Positions 26,651-35,513 of a DNA stretch of 64,000 bases are shown here, one piece after another. Position 1 is the stretch's first letter. Every line of letters starts with the position of its first letter. The DNA lies in assembly GCA_017465095.1 (NCBI GenBank), contig JAFTWX010000046.1, forward strand, positions 30,810-94,809, read 5' to 3'. Source of the stretch: Lachnospiraceae bacterium. Its GTDB lineage: Bacteria > Bacillota > Clostridia > Lachnospirales > Lachnospiraceae. Both the position numbers and the translations under genes were made by a program. The notes beneath the pieces were generated by a model. That model had not been told where the DNA came from. It did no database searches and saw only the letters and a list, made by a program, of their open reading frames with translations.

Positions 26651-27939
26651 GCTCGAAATTTATGTTTGAGTTTTTTGTATTCCTGTTTTAAAAATGCAAC
26701 ATCCGTTCCGTGATAAAAAATAAGGAGCAGGCAGAATATACTTACAAGCTGCGCGCGGAAGGTGAAAAAATAATGGATGTAGGAATGATTGGACAGTACG
26801 GCAAAACGTACATACGGAATCAGCCCGATCAAAAACAGTACCGGAACAACGTCCGGAAGATTCTTTTGTTTTTTGACCAGATAGAACACCATGGCAATCA
26901 AAACAAGCAGAAGTACCGGAAGAACAAAACCGATCCGGTCGCTGCAAAGCGAAACCGGAAACAGACACCGGAGATTTCGCAGGAGGGCACCGTTGATCTG
27001 CTGAAGCAGGTTCATGGAAGCCGCTGCCTCCCCGCCGGTCCGCTCGGCCGTGCTTGCAAGGGCATCGGATAGGCCGTTGGTTCTGAATACTATGCTGTAG
27101 AGTACCCATTTAAAACTCCATGTAAATCCGTAGCCAAACAGCCAGCTGACACCGGACTTAACACAAAACAGAATCTTTTTTTCGTTCTGTTTCAATATGT
27201 AGAGAGTCAGCGGCAACAAAAAGGTCAGTGTTTCTGTCGTCAGAAAGTCTGTAAATGCAGTCAGGCTTCCCAAAACGAGAAAAACAGGGACGTCAGAACC
27301 GGTATATTTGCGCCGGAGTCGTAAAATAATCGGAACCGATCCGAAAGCAATGACAAACGTGGACATGTATTCCAGCGAGAACGGTACATACCAGACAGCG
27401 CACACAAAGCAGGCGACAAGAAAGCAGATCCCGGTCCCGAAGCCGTATTCTTTCTTTATGGCCCAAAAGGCGATAAGCAGGAGAACAGCCAGCAGAATCA
27501 TGTTCAGCACATAAATCTGCGACAGGTCAAAGAACAAAAAAAGCGGTCTGAGAAACGCCAGAGAGCCGTGCCAGTAGCGCATGTATTCATAAGTCGGAGA
27601 TGCATCGTTTTTGACGCAATAAAGCAGGTTGTCGTTTTCGTTTGCGTATTCGTCATAGTAGTACCTGGAACGCATGACGGAGGCAAACGGCGCCGAGCTG
27701 TCACAGCTGTATGCAATGTTTAAGAGAATGGCATCTGCATGGCGGTCGATTTTGGAAGCCTTATCTTTTTCCGTCAGATGAAAAAAGGGTTGTTTTTCGC
27801 ACAAAAACTCCGCAGATTCCAGAAGGTTTTCCTTGAGCTGCCCGGAAGGAATCCGCGCAGAGCAGGTCAGAAGAACAATCTCTACGGCCAATGTGATAAG
27901 CAATATGAAACTGTAATTTAAAAATTTGTTTTTTCTCAT
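26635..27939 (-). CDS. Polytopic membrane protein of unknown function
   Basis: A 434-residue protein with an N-terminal membrane segment (FILLITLAVEIVLLTCSA), an outward loop of about 110 residues with clustered Tyr and acidic residues (RSRYYYDEYANENDNLLY), then some eight further membrane segments and a very basic tail (KLKHKFRAKKRR). Topology, with a first helix and a large outer loop, resembles GT-C type glycosyltransferases, but I cannot point to a catalytic DxD motif. No ribosome site precedes the ATG, which lies in an A/T-rich run. It is a single gene convergent with yajC. A role in envelope polymer synthesis is a guess. Confidence 0.7.
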   Translation of the reverse strand: MRKNKFLNYSFILLITLAVEIVLLTCSARIPSGQLKENLLESAEFLCEKQPFFHLTEKDKASKIDRHADAILLNIAYSCDSSAPFASVMRSRYYYDEYANENDNLLYCVKNDASPTYEYMRYWHGSLAFLRPLFLFFDLSQIYVLNMILLAVLLLIAFWAIKKEYGFGTGICFLVACFVCAVWYVPFSLEYMSTFVIAFGSVPIILRLRRKYTGSDVPVFLVLGSLTAFTDFLTTETLTFLLPLTLYILKQNEKKILFCVKSGVSWLFGYGFTWSFKWVLYSIVFRTNGLSDALASTAERTGGEAAASMNLLQQINGALLRNLRCLFPVSLCSDRIGFVLPVLLLVLIAMVFYLVKKQKNLPDVVPVLFLIGLIPYVRFAVLSNHSYIHYFFTFRAQLVSIFCLLLIFYHGTDVAFLKQEYKKLKHKFRAKKRR

Positions 27940-27981
27940 AAAAAAATACTAGCACAAAGGCAGGATTTTATGCAACAAAAG

Positions 27982-28011
27982 TTGACATGACTTTATTGCT
28001 TCATGTAAAAT
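27982..28011 (+). promoter_or_regulatory. Promoter of the eight-gene signalling operon
   Basis: TTGACA (27982-27987), 18-bp spacer, TAAAAT (28006-28011), 28 bp before the first start codon. No other promoter of this quality is seen before the terminator at 36815-36843. Confidence 0.75.
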
Positions 28012-28039
28012 TAAGAAAATTGTGTTTTTGGGGGTTCGA

Positions 28040-29800
28040 ATGAGAAAAAGGCTAAAAAAATTGATGGCTTGGATACTGCTTTTTGTGCTGTGTCTGCAAA
28101 GCGGTTCATTTACGGCGCTTGGTGCACCGAACTACATTACGACGGATTACACCTTGGAATCTGACAGCTACACGGATGGCTATGTGGTGACCAGCGGCGG
28201 AGTGCTTCGGTTTGCACCGGGATTGACGGTAAATCATCAGGTAACCCTGCAGTCCGGAGATTCTGTAGGGACGGGAAAACTGATCATTCCTGCCACCGCG
28301 ACGATGAACGCAGGTATTACCATCCCAAGCGGATATTACAACAATCAGATAGACAATTCGGGAACAATCAACTATGAGCTGGAACTCACGGACGGTACCA
28401 TATATAACCGCGGAAAAATCAGTTCTTTGACGCTGCTTGGTTCTTCCATGTTGCACTCCGAGGACGGAGCATCCTACGGGATACTGGATATCAGGGGAAC
28501 CGGGTCCGGAGCGGTGATGACATCCGGAGCGATGTCGGCGGATGTTCTTTTGATGGACGGTTATGGTTTCTCGGAGATTGACAGCTCGCCAACAACGATA
28601 CGTGTGAACGATCAGTTTATGTATGTAGGCACAGAAGCATTGTCGGATAAACTTTCCATACAACTTAATTCCAAAACGGAGACAACGATTGCAACAGAGG
28701 GACAAAGCGGTCTGTCTGTCTTTTTTGATGGAATTAAATACCCGTTGCCGGCGCTCAGTATTGCAGAGAAATCATTGAATGAAATCTATGCGGTTTCCGG
28801 GGATAAATCAGCTGTCTCTTACGGCGATCTTGTGGTCGGATATCAGACAACAAAGTCTGATGCGGTAAAAATTACAAACAGCGGTCTTGCGGACGTGCAG
28901 ATACGTCTTGTGCCGTCCGGTGCGTGGAGTGACATGATTTCCGTGACATCCGGCGCGGCGTCGGTTAAATACAATTCGCCGATTTCTCTTGCGAAAGGGA
29001 ATTCGGTTACGTTAAACATGGGGCTGAACAAAGGCGTTGCAGCCGGAACCAACACCGGAAACCTTTCTGTGCAGCTTTGTACATCGGAAGGAATATGCTA
29101 TGATTCGTTTGATATAAGCGCAACGGTTGTTGTAAAAAAGGAGCCTTCCATTTCTGCACCGTCCGATTTTTACACACTTTCCGGAGAAAAAGGCGAGAAC
29201 GGCTTCTATACATCGGATGTGACGGTGACGCCTACGGCAGGCTACCGGATTGCCAAGTCACTGGAGGACGATTTTACGGATACGATAGTTTACAGCAGTA
29301 CGGCAAAAACGCCGGGTGTTTATTTGTCTAAAAAATCAACCGGGCAGATTACGGAACAGGTAAAGCTTAAGACAATCAAAATTGACAAGACAAAGCCGGA
29401 AGTGAACCGGACCTCCGGCGAAACCTATTATACGGATAAATTGACGGTTAAGGTCACGGATGATCATTTGAGCACGGTGAAGGTAAACGGTGAAGCCAAG
29501 ACCGTGGAGGACGGAAAGGCGACATTCAAACTGGAAGGCTCGGACAATGAGGAAAAGAAATATGTAATCCGCGCCGAGGATAAGGCGGGAAATGTCAAAA
29601 AAATCACGGTTTATGTGGCGCCCGATTGGATGGAAAACGGAAAAGTGCCGGGCGGCAAAGCTGTCAAACTGTACAAGAATAAAAAGTATAAGTTTGGGGA
29701 CGGAAACTTTAAGGTTTCCGGGGATTCCACAACGTATAAGGGCGGCAAAGCATTTTATGTGACGCAGTCGGGCGAGTATACGCTGAGCAACGTAAATTAA
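28040..29800 (+). CDS. Secreted repeat/Ig-like surface protein, first gene of the signalling operon
   Basis: A 586-residue exported protein; ATG 28040 follows GGGGGTTCGA, so the in-frame GTG at 28022 is rejected. A signal peptide (KLMAWILLFVLCLQSGSFTALG, cleavage near GAP) leads into a beta-rich N-terminal region with repeated Thr/Ser/Gly-rich strands, perhaps a beta-helix (residues about 30-210). Then come Ig-like domains with patterns such as GDLVVGYQTTKSDAVKITN and TDDHLSTVKVNGEAKTV, KYVIRAEDKAGNVKKITVYV. It has no sorting signal, so it may be free or bound to another surface component. It is followed after 13 bp by a membrane FecR-domain protein. It is the most likely outer or sensory component of the operon; ligand unknown. 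Confidence 0.75.
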   Translation: MRKRLKKLMAWILLFVLCLQSGSFTALGAPNYITTDYTLESDSYTDGYVVTSGGVLRFAPGLTVNHQVTLQSGDSVGTGKLIIPATATMNAGITIPSGYYNNQIDNSGTINYELELTDGTIYNRGKISSLTLLGSSMLHSEDGASYGILDIRGTGSGAVMTSGAMSADVLLMDGYGFSEIDSSPTTIRVNDQFMYVGTEALSDKLSIQLNSKTETTIATEGQSGLSVFFDGIKYPLPALSIAEKSLNEIYAVSGDKSAVSYGDLVVGYQTTKSDAVKITNSGLADVQIRLVPSGAWSDMISVTSGAASVKYNSPISLAKGNSVTLNMGLNKGVAAGTNTGNLSVQLCTSEGICYDSFDISATVVVKKEPSISAPSDFYTLSGEKGENGFYTSDVTVTPTAGYRIAKSLEDDFTDTIVYSSTAKTPGVYLSKKSTGQITEQVKLKTIKIDKTKPEVNRTSGETYYTDKLTVKVTDDHLSTVKVNGEAKTVEDGKATFKLEGSDNEEKKYVIRAEDKAGNVKKITVYVAPDWMENGKVPGGKAVKLYKNKKYKFGDGNFKVSGDSTTYKGGKAFYVTQSGEYTLSNVN

Positions 29801-29813
29801 CAGGAGCAAAAGA

Positions 29814-30926
29814 ATGAATTCAAAAAAGAAATTGTGGATCGGAATCGGGATCGCTTTGGTGGTTGTCCTTGTCATTTGCCTGATTTTACTTTTGACGGGA
29901 AAAGAAAGCTACCGGGTCGTAAAAATATATGAGCTTGACGGCAGCGCTACCGTGCGCAGGGAGTCCATGGGTGAAATCGAAATGTATCCGAATATGGTTC
30001 TTCAGTCGGGAGACGAGGTGTATTTGGCGGAAGGATTGCTCACCTTAAAGCTGGATGAAGACAAATATGTCTATGTGGAAGAGAAGACAAGATTTCAGCT
30101 TGTGGCATCCGGAAACAGCAATTCCGGGAAAACAAGCATTCATTTGCTGGAGGGAGCGATTGTAAATGAAATCCAGTCTCCGCTTGCTGAGAATGCTTCT
30201 TATGAAGTACATACGCAAAACTCGTCCATGTCGGTCAGGGGTACGGTATTTCGTGTAGAAATCTTCCGTGATGAGGCAGGAATCTTGTATACAAGAGTTT
30301 CCGTGTTTGACGGCAAGGTGGAAACCCAGCTTGTTTATAAGGACGGAACAAAGGCAGATGCCAGAATGCTGGAATACGGAAAAGAAACCATCATTTTTGA
30401 GGATGAAGTGAATACAGATTATTTGGAAGGCATCACGGATATCAAGTACGAAACATTGCCGAAGAGTGCATTGGTGGCATTGAAAGAGTTAGTGCAAAAT
30501 GGGTTGGAACTCCCGATTTCTCTTGAGAAGCTGGATGAACTGCTGGCGGATGAGCCGGAGCAGGAGCCGGAACTTGAGGAAGACGGAGATACAGAAGATA
30601 CCGAAGATACTGCAGATGATATGCAGGAGGATGCAGAGGAAGATACCGGAGATGAGTCGGAGGATGAATCGGTAGGAGACGACGATTCTGCGGAGGATAC
30701 CGGTGACGATACGACAGCGGGAACAGATGAAACGCCGCCTGCATCGACAACGGGAAAAAGCTATAAAATAACATTTGTGTATGACGGCGAAGTTTTTGCA
30801 ACGCAGAATGTTTCCGAGGGCGGACAGGCGTCGAAACCGAAGCTTGCACCTGCGCCGGACGGTTCCTGGGATTTTGACTTTACTACAGCCATACATAAGG
30901 ATACCGAAATTAATTGGAAAGAATAA
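29814..30926 (+). CDS. Membrane-anchored FecR-domain protein with acidic linker
   Basis: A 370-residue protein with one N-terminal membrane segment (WIGIGIALVVVLVICLILLL) and an outside FecR domain (about residues 35-200), recognisable by VVKIYELDGSATVRR, NMVLQSGDEVYL and YEVHTQNSSMSVRGTVFRVE. A strongly acidic stretch (about residues 243-305, Glu/Asp/Thr repeats) follows, then a small domain at the C-terminus resembling an InlB-type repeat (YKITFVYDGEVFATQNVSEG). FecR domains pass outside signals to cytoplasmic partners and in many genomes lie next to CHASE2 proteins, as here two genes downstream. AGGAG precedes the start; gaps to neighbours are 13 and 17 bp. Confidence 0.85.
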   Translation: MNSKKKLWIGIGIALVVVLVICLILLLTGKESYRVVKIYELDGSATVRRESMGEIEMYPNMVLQSGDEVYLAEGLLTLKLDEDKYVYVEEKTRFQLVASGNSNSGKTSIHLLEGAIVNEIQSPLAENASYEVHTQNSSMSVRGTVFRVEIFRDEAGILYTRVSVFDGKVETQLVYKDGTKADARMLEYGKETIIFEDEVNTDYLEGITDIKYETLPKSALVALKELVQNGLELPISLEKLDELLADEPEQEPELEEDGDTEDTEDTADDMQEDAEEDTGDESEDESVGDDDSAEDTGDDTTAGTDETPPASTTGKSYKITFVYDGEVFATQNVSEGGQASKPKLAPAPDGSWDFDFTTAIHKDTEINWKE

Positions 30927-30943
30927 GCAGTGAGGATGATGAC

Positions 30944-32122
30944 ATGAACGCTGAATTGTTGCGTAAGATTCCTACAGTACAGGACTTTTTTAAAGTGAGT
31001 GCAGACGGCGAAATACCGGAAAGCACCCGTATATTATTGGAAGCCATGGAAGAAGTGCATTTTGCGGACGGCGAAGACATTGTTGTGTACGGAGCTGAGC
31101 CGGAAGACGGAATGTATATCATTTTGGAAGGCAAGACAGATGTGCTGAACGATAAGGGCGAGCGGGTGAACCTTCTGTCAAAAGGAGATTTTATCGGCGA
31201 ACTGGGTCTGATCAACGATGACAAGCGCGGAGCTACGGTGCGCGCGGTAGGCGACGTGGTCTGTGCCAATATTTCAAAGGCTCTTTTCTTTGAAATCGCA
31301 GAAAAAAACCGCAAGATTTACGGTATGTTCATGAATATGCTTTATCGCAAGACAGAAAAGCTTGTGACCGAACAGGAGCGTATCAAATCCGAACTTGCCA
31401 TTGCGACCAAAATACAGGTCGGTTCTCTGGAAAACGATTTCTCATCGTTTAACAGCCTGAAGGATGTATATGTGACAGCACACATGTGTCCGGCAAAAGA
31501 GGTGGGCGGTGATTTTTATGATGTGTTTGTCATCGATGACTCCCACATTTGTTTTTTGATTGCAGACGTGTCCGGGAAAGGGGTTCCGGCAGCACTTTTT
31601 ATGAGTATGGCAAAAATACATATCAAAAACTACGCATCGCTGGGGCTTCCTCTTGCAGAGGTTGCATTCCGTGTAAACAATCAGCTTTGTTATAAAAACG
31701 AAGAGGGAATGTTTGTCACGGCGTTTATCTGTGTGCTGGATTTGGAAAGTGATGAGGTGAAATTTATCAATGCAGGACACAATCCGCCGTTTCTGATGAA
31801 AGACGGCGGTGCATTTGAAATGATGAAACCGAAGGCAAATCTTGTGTTTGGAATGATGGAAGATATTCCGTACAAGGAGCAGAGCATAAAGCTGGAAAAA
31901 GGTGATGTCATTTATCTATACACAGATGGTATGACGGAGGCGCTCAACGCGCAGGAAGAGCTTTACGGGGAAAAGAGACTGGAGGAAGCGCTGAACAGGT
32001 ATTGCAACCGGATTGACCGGTCCGATGCATTTATGAAATGTCTGTATGATGATGTAAATGCCTTTGCCGAGGGAGTCAGTCAGGCGGATGACATTACGAT
32101 GCTTTGTCTCAGCAGAAAATAA
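30944..32122 (+). CDS. Cyclic-nucleotide-binding PP2C-type phosphatase (RsbU/SpoIIE-like)
   Basis: A 392-residue cytoplasmic protein; ATG 30944 with GAGG upstream is chosen over an earlier in-frame TTG. Residues about 20-125 form a cAMP-binding domain of the CRP type, with an intact phosphate-binding cassette (GELGLINDDKRGATVRA; E86 and R95). A helical linker leads to a PP2C phosphatase domain with all metal residues: D190 (GGDFYDVF), D208 (LIADVSGKG), D328 (YTDGMTEA) and D383 (QADDITML). RsbU-type enzymes remove phosphate from STAS antagonists and so release a sigma factor or other target. The next genes supply the cyclase, a matching kinase and a STAS protein, so cAMP probably controls this phosphatase. 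Confidence 0.92.
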   Translation: MNAELLRKIPTVQDFFKVSADGEIPESTRILLEAMEEVHFADGEDIVVYGAEPEDGMYIILEGKTDVLNDKGERVNLLSKGDFIGELGLINDDKRGATVRAVGDVVCANISKALFFEIAEKNRKIYGMFMNMLYRKTEKLVTEQERIKSELAIATKIQVGSLENDFSSFNSLKDVYVTAHMCPAKEVGGDFYDVFVIDDSHICFLIADVSGKGVPAALFMSMAKIHIKNYASLGLPLAEVAFRVNNQLCYKNEEGMFVTAFICVLDLESDEVKFINAGHNPPFLMKDGGAFEMMKPKANLVFGMMEDIPYKEQSIKLEKGDVIYLYTDGMTEALNAQEELYGEKRLEEALNRYCNRIDRSDAFMKCLYDDVNAFAEGVSQADDITMLCLSRK

Positions 32123-32152
32123 ATCCGCAAAAGCAGTCGGGAGGACAGAACG

Positions 32153-33958
32153 ATGAACGCGAAAGGAAAACAGTTGCTTCGCCATATTGCCGAAGCATTT
32201 CTTGTCGGAATTCTCATTTTTATAATGACAATTACAAATTTGTTTTCTGCTTTTGATTATATGCTGAAAGATGCAGCATATCAGATACCGCGCGGAATTG
32301 ACAGCAAAATCAAGATTATCGGTATCGACGACAGGACACTGGAGCAGATGGGGCCGATTCAGACGTGGTCAAGAGATGTGTATGCCCGTTTGCTGCGTCA
32401 GCTTGTGCAGGAGGAAAGCTGCAAACCGGTTGTCATCGGTTTTGATATTATATTTTCCGGGGAAGTGGATGCGCCTGGGGATGAAGCGTTTGCGGATATG
32501 TGCATGCGTTGTGGGAATGTTGTCACTGCATCCCAATTTGTTTACAGAGAAAAAGGCGAGATTAATAAGCAGGGGCTTATGGAGTATCCGATAGAGACCT
32601 ATCTTATGCCATATGAAAAGCTTGCTGCAGTGACCGAGCAGGGCTTTACCAATGTGTCGCAGGATTCCGACGGCTTGGTGAGACGGATTAAAAGAGAGGA
32701 AACGATGCAGGGAGAGACAATCTCCATGTTTTCTCACAAAATATATGAGATGTACTGCGGACAGACCGGAGAGTCTCTGAATGAAATCAGCACAGACAAA
32801 TACGGAAAGTCGCTGATCAATTATTCCGGAAAACCGGGAGATTATGAATATCTTTCTTTTGTGGATGTTTTGGACGGAAAAATCGATCCGAGGGCGTTTC
32901 AGGGTAGTATTGTGCTGATCGGCGCTTATGCGACAGGAATGCAGGATAACTTCCGGGTACCGGTCGGCGGAGCGGACCAGATGTACGGGGTAGAAATTCA
33001 TGCCAATATTTTGCAGTCGCTGTTCCAAAACCGGTTTTCCGTAGGTGCAAATCCGTATGTAACCGGAATAATAACCGGGCTTTTGGGAGCGCTTTTGCAT
33101 CTTCTGTTCCGAAGACGGGGGATCAAATTATCAACAGCAGTGCTTCTGCTTGCAATCGGCGGCTACGTCGGAATCGGTATTTGGCTCAATGAGCAGCACT
33201 GTACGATTCCGCTGTTGTATTTACCGCTTGGAATTCTTTTGTCGTACTTGTATTGTCTGATCAGCGGATATATTTTAGAAAAGCTCCGGCAACGGAAAAT
33301 GCTGGCTGCATTCAAAAAATATGTGGCACCTGAGATTGTGGATGAGATTTCCAAACAGGGAGATTTCAAAATACAGTTGGGCGGTGAAAACAGAGATATT
33401 GCTGTTTTGTTTGTGGATATCCGCGGTTTTACCACCATGTCCGAGGTACTGACGCCGGAGGAGGTTGTAGCGATTTTAAACCGTTACCTGAATCTGACAA
33501 CCAATGCGATTTTCAAAAACAAAGGAACGCTGGATAAATTCGTCGGGGATGCGACCATGGCGGTGTTCAATGCACCGTTTGATCTGGATGATTATGAATT
33601 CCGTGCGGTTTGTGCAGCGATGGATATTGTGGACGGCGGAGCGGCGCTGGAAAAAGAGCTTCTGGAAAAATTCGGAAGAAGTGTCGGCTTCGGTGTCGGG
33701 GTCAACTGCGGTGAGGCGGTTGTCGGCAATGTTGGGTGTGAATTCCGCATGGATTACACGGCCATCGGTGACACGGTCAACACGGCGGCGAGACTGGAAT
33801 CCAACGCAAAAAAAGGACAGGTGCTCATCAGCGATGCTGTCTATGAGCGCGTGAAAGACCGCGTCGAAGTGGAGGAAATCGGTGAGATTCCGTTAAAAGG
33901 TAAATCAAAAGGTGTTTTTGTATATTCCGTTACATCAGTAAAGAGAGAGAACGTATGA
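32153..33958 (+). CDS. CHASE2-domain class III adenylate cyclase
   Basis: A 601-residue membrane enzyme. One membrane segment near the N-terminus is followed by an extracellular CHASE2 sensor (about residues 30-290; IIGIDDRTLEQMGPIQTWSRDVY, GFDIIFSG), three membrane segments (about 300-375) and a cytosolic class III cyclase domain. Catalytic residues are complete: metal Asp D422 (FVDIRGF) and D466 (KFVGD), base-selecting K462 and D534 (DYTAIGD), transition-state N543 and R547 (VNTAAR). The Lys/Asp pair indicates ATP, hence cAMP. GGGAGGAC precedes the start. The stop overlaps the next start (ATGA). The upstream cyclic-nucleotide-binding phosphatase is the obvious receiver of its product. Confidence 0.93.
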   Translation: MNAKGKQLLRHIAEAFLVGILIFIMTITNLFSAFDYMLKDAAYQIPRGIDSKIKIIGIDDRTLEQMGPIQTWSRDVYARLLRQLVQEESCKPVVIGFDIIFSGEVDAPGDEAFADMCMRCGNVVTASQFVYREKGEINKQGLMEYPIETYLMPYEKLAAVTEQGFTNVSQDSDGLVRRIKREETMQGETISMFSHKIYEMYCGQTGESLNEISTDKYGKSLINYSGKPGDYEYLSFVDVLDGKIDPRAFQGSIVLIGAYATGMQDNFRVPVGGADQMYGVEIHANILQSLFQNRFSVGANPYVTGIITGLLGALLHLLFRRRGIKLSTAVLLLAIGGYVGIGIWLNEQHCTIPLLYLPLGILLSYLYCLISGYILEKLRQRKMLAAFKKYVAPEIVDEISKQGDFKIQLGGENRDIAVLFVDIRGFTTMSEVLTPEEVVAILNRYLNLTTNAIFKNKGTLDKFVGDATMAVFNAPFDLDDYEFRAVCAAMDIVDGGAALEKELLEKFGRSVGFGVGVNCGEAVVGNVGCEFRMDYTAIGDTVNTAARLESNAKKGQVLISDAVYERVKDRVEVEEIGEIPLKGKSKGVFVYSVTSVKRENV

Positions 33959-34734
33959 AAGTAAACAAATTGTTGATTATTCCGGACTACAATCAAATAG
34001 AGAAATGTTTGACGGTTGCAAAGGAGTACGATTGCGGCTTTGAATACAATGATTTTTATATTCCGGATTTTTTGGAAGATGACAAAGGCTGCAGAGAGCG
34101 GATTGCGTATTATAAGACGTTGCAAGGGGCACCGGGGTATTGTACGATGCACGGTTCATTTTTTGATGTGACCGTGGCATCGGATGATCCGAGGATTGTG
34201 GAGGCGTCCGATTACCGAATTGAGCAGAGCATACGTATTGCGAAAGAGTTAAATGCAAAGGCGGTTGTATTCCACACCAACTTTATTCCGAATTTTCATA
34301 TGGATTATTACAAGGAAAACTGGGTGGAGCGAAACGCGGTTTACTGGGCAGAAAAACTGAAAAAATATCCGGACATAAATATTTATATGGAAAATATGTT
34401 TGATATGTCATATGAATTGCTTGCCGGGCTTGCTGAGCGTTTGAAGCAGTATTCCAATTTCGGTGTTTGCTTTGATTTTGCGCATGCCCACGCATTTGGC
34501 GATGCGTCTGAGATTGACTGCTGGGTGAAGGCGCTTGCTCCTTATGTGAAGCATATTCATATCAATGACAATGATTTGGAAAAGGATCTGCATTTGCCGC
34601 TGGGAGAAGGGGAAATAGATTGGAACTATTTTAAAACGGTGTATGAAACTTATTTTCCGCAGGCGACGGTGCTGATTGAAGTAAAAGGCCCGGACGGGGC
34701 AAAGCGGTCTTTACAATTTTTGCAAAATTTGTAG
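33955..34734 (+). CDS. TIM-barrel protein of the xylose isomerase-like / AP endonuclease 2 family
   Basis: A 259-residue soluble protein whose start overlaps the cyclase stop by 4 bases. Segments match the family: EYNDFYIPDFL, MHGSFFDVTVASDDPRI, AKAVVFHTNF, IYMENMFD, GVCFDFAHAHAFGD, VKHIHINDND and a late LIEVKG. His, Glu and Asp residues at the ends of these strands can form the usual divalent metal site. Family members include sugar-phosphate isomerases, epimerases and endonuclease IV; I cannot choose between them. Its place inside a signalling operon is unusual. It may act on a small sugar-like ligand linked to the signal. Confidence 0.8.
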   Translation: MKVNKLLIIPDYNQIEKCLTVAKEYDCGFEYNDFYIPDFLEDDKGCRERIAYYKTLQGAPGYCTMHGSFFDVTVASDDPRIVEASDYRIEQSIRIAKELNAKAVVFHTNFIPNFHMDYYKENWVERNAVYWAEKLKKYPDINIYMENMFDMSYELLAGLAERLKQYSNFGVCFDFAHAHAFGDASEIDCWVKALAPYVKHIHINDNDLEKDLHLPLGEGEIDWNYFKTVYETYFPQATVLIEVKGPDGAKRSLQFLQNL

Positions 34735-34747
34735 AAGGGGTGTGGGT

Positions 34748-35176
34748 ATGAAGCAAATAACACAGCAGTTAAAACTTCCGGCAGAGCTTGACAATCTGGA
34801 CCGTGTGATTGGATTTTTGGAAACAAAGCTGGAGCAGTGCGATTGTCCGATGAAAGTCGTGACTCAGATTTGTGTTTCCGTGGAAGAAATTTTTGTAAAC
34901 ATTGCCAATTATGCGTATCCGGACCATATGGGGGAATGTCTGCTGGAATTGACTCTTGCGGGGGAAGATGACGCATACAATAAAATGGTGCTTTGCATCC
35001 ATGATTCGGGGAAACAATTTGATCCGCTGAAAAAAGAGGATCCGGATATAACGCTTTCCGCGGAGGAGAGACAAATCGGCGGGCTCGGTATCTGGATGGT
35101 GAAGCAGAGCATGGATCAGGTAGAATACCGGTATGAAAACGAAAAAAATATTTTAACACTTACCAAAACGTGGTAG
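34748..35176 (+). CDS. RsbW/SpoIIAB-like serine kinase (anti-sigma-type ATPase)
   Basis: A 142-residue GHKL kinase. ATG 34748 fits AAGGGG seven bases upstream; an in-frame GTG at 34742 would be too close. The N-box is SVEEIFVNIANYAYP with catalytic Glu E47 and metal-binding N51, spaced as in SpoIIAB. The D-box is IHDSGKQFDP and the G-box GGLGIWMVKQSM. Such kinases phosphorylate a STAS antagonist and hold a sigma factor inactive. The STAS gene is next (21 bp) and the opposing phosphatase is three genes upstream. No sigma factor gene is in the operon, so the target is elsewhere or not a sigma factor. Confidence 0.9.
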   Translation: MKQITQQLKLPAELDNLDRVIGFLETKLEQCDCPMKVVTQICVSVEEIFVNIANYAYPDHMGECLLELTLAGEDDAYNKMVLCIHDSGKQFDPLKKEDPDITLSAEERQIGGLGIWMVKQSMDQVEYRYENEKNILTLTKTW

Positions 35177-35197
35177 AAAAGGTTGGAGGAAGAAAAA

Positions 35198-35500
35198 ATG
35201 AATATCAATGTGAAAAGCGAAGGAAACAAAAAGTGGATTGAACTGGACGGAAGACTTGACACAACTGCAGCGCCACAGCTTGGTGAGGTGATTGAAAAAG
35301 AGTTACAGGAGCCGGTGAAGGAGCTTGTGATTGACATGGAAAAATGTGCATATGTAGCCAGCTCCGGTCTCCGTGTTATTTTACAGGCACAGAAAAGCAT
35401 TAACCGGGTACAGGGAAGCATGGTTGTGAAAAATGTGAACGAAACGGTGATGGAAGTATTTGAGATGACCGGTTTTTCGGACATATTGACGATTGAATAA
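35198..35500 (+). CDS. STAS-domain anti-sigma factor antagonist (RsbV/SpoIIAA-like)
   Basis: A 100-residue protein covering a single STAS domain. ATG 35198 follows GGAGGA at ideal distance; the upstream in-frame TTG (35183) overlaps the ribosome site. The phosphorylation site is the Ser pair S55/S56 in CAYVASSGLRVILQAQ, the standard position in RsbV and SpoIIAA. It should be phosphorylated by the kinase encoded just before it and dephosphorylated by the cyclic-nucleotide-binding PP2C enzyme of the same operon. Confidence 0.93.
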   Translation: MNINVKSEGNKKWIELDGRLDTTAAPQLGEVIEKELQEPVKELVIDMEKCAYVASSGLRVILQAQKSINRVQGSMVVKNVNETVMEVFEMTGFSDILTIE

Positions 35501-35513
35501 AGGAGGCAGTGGA

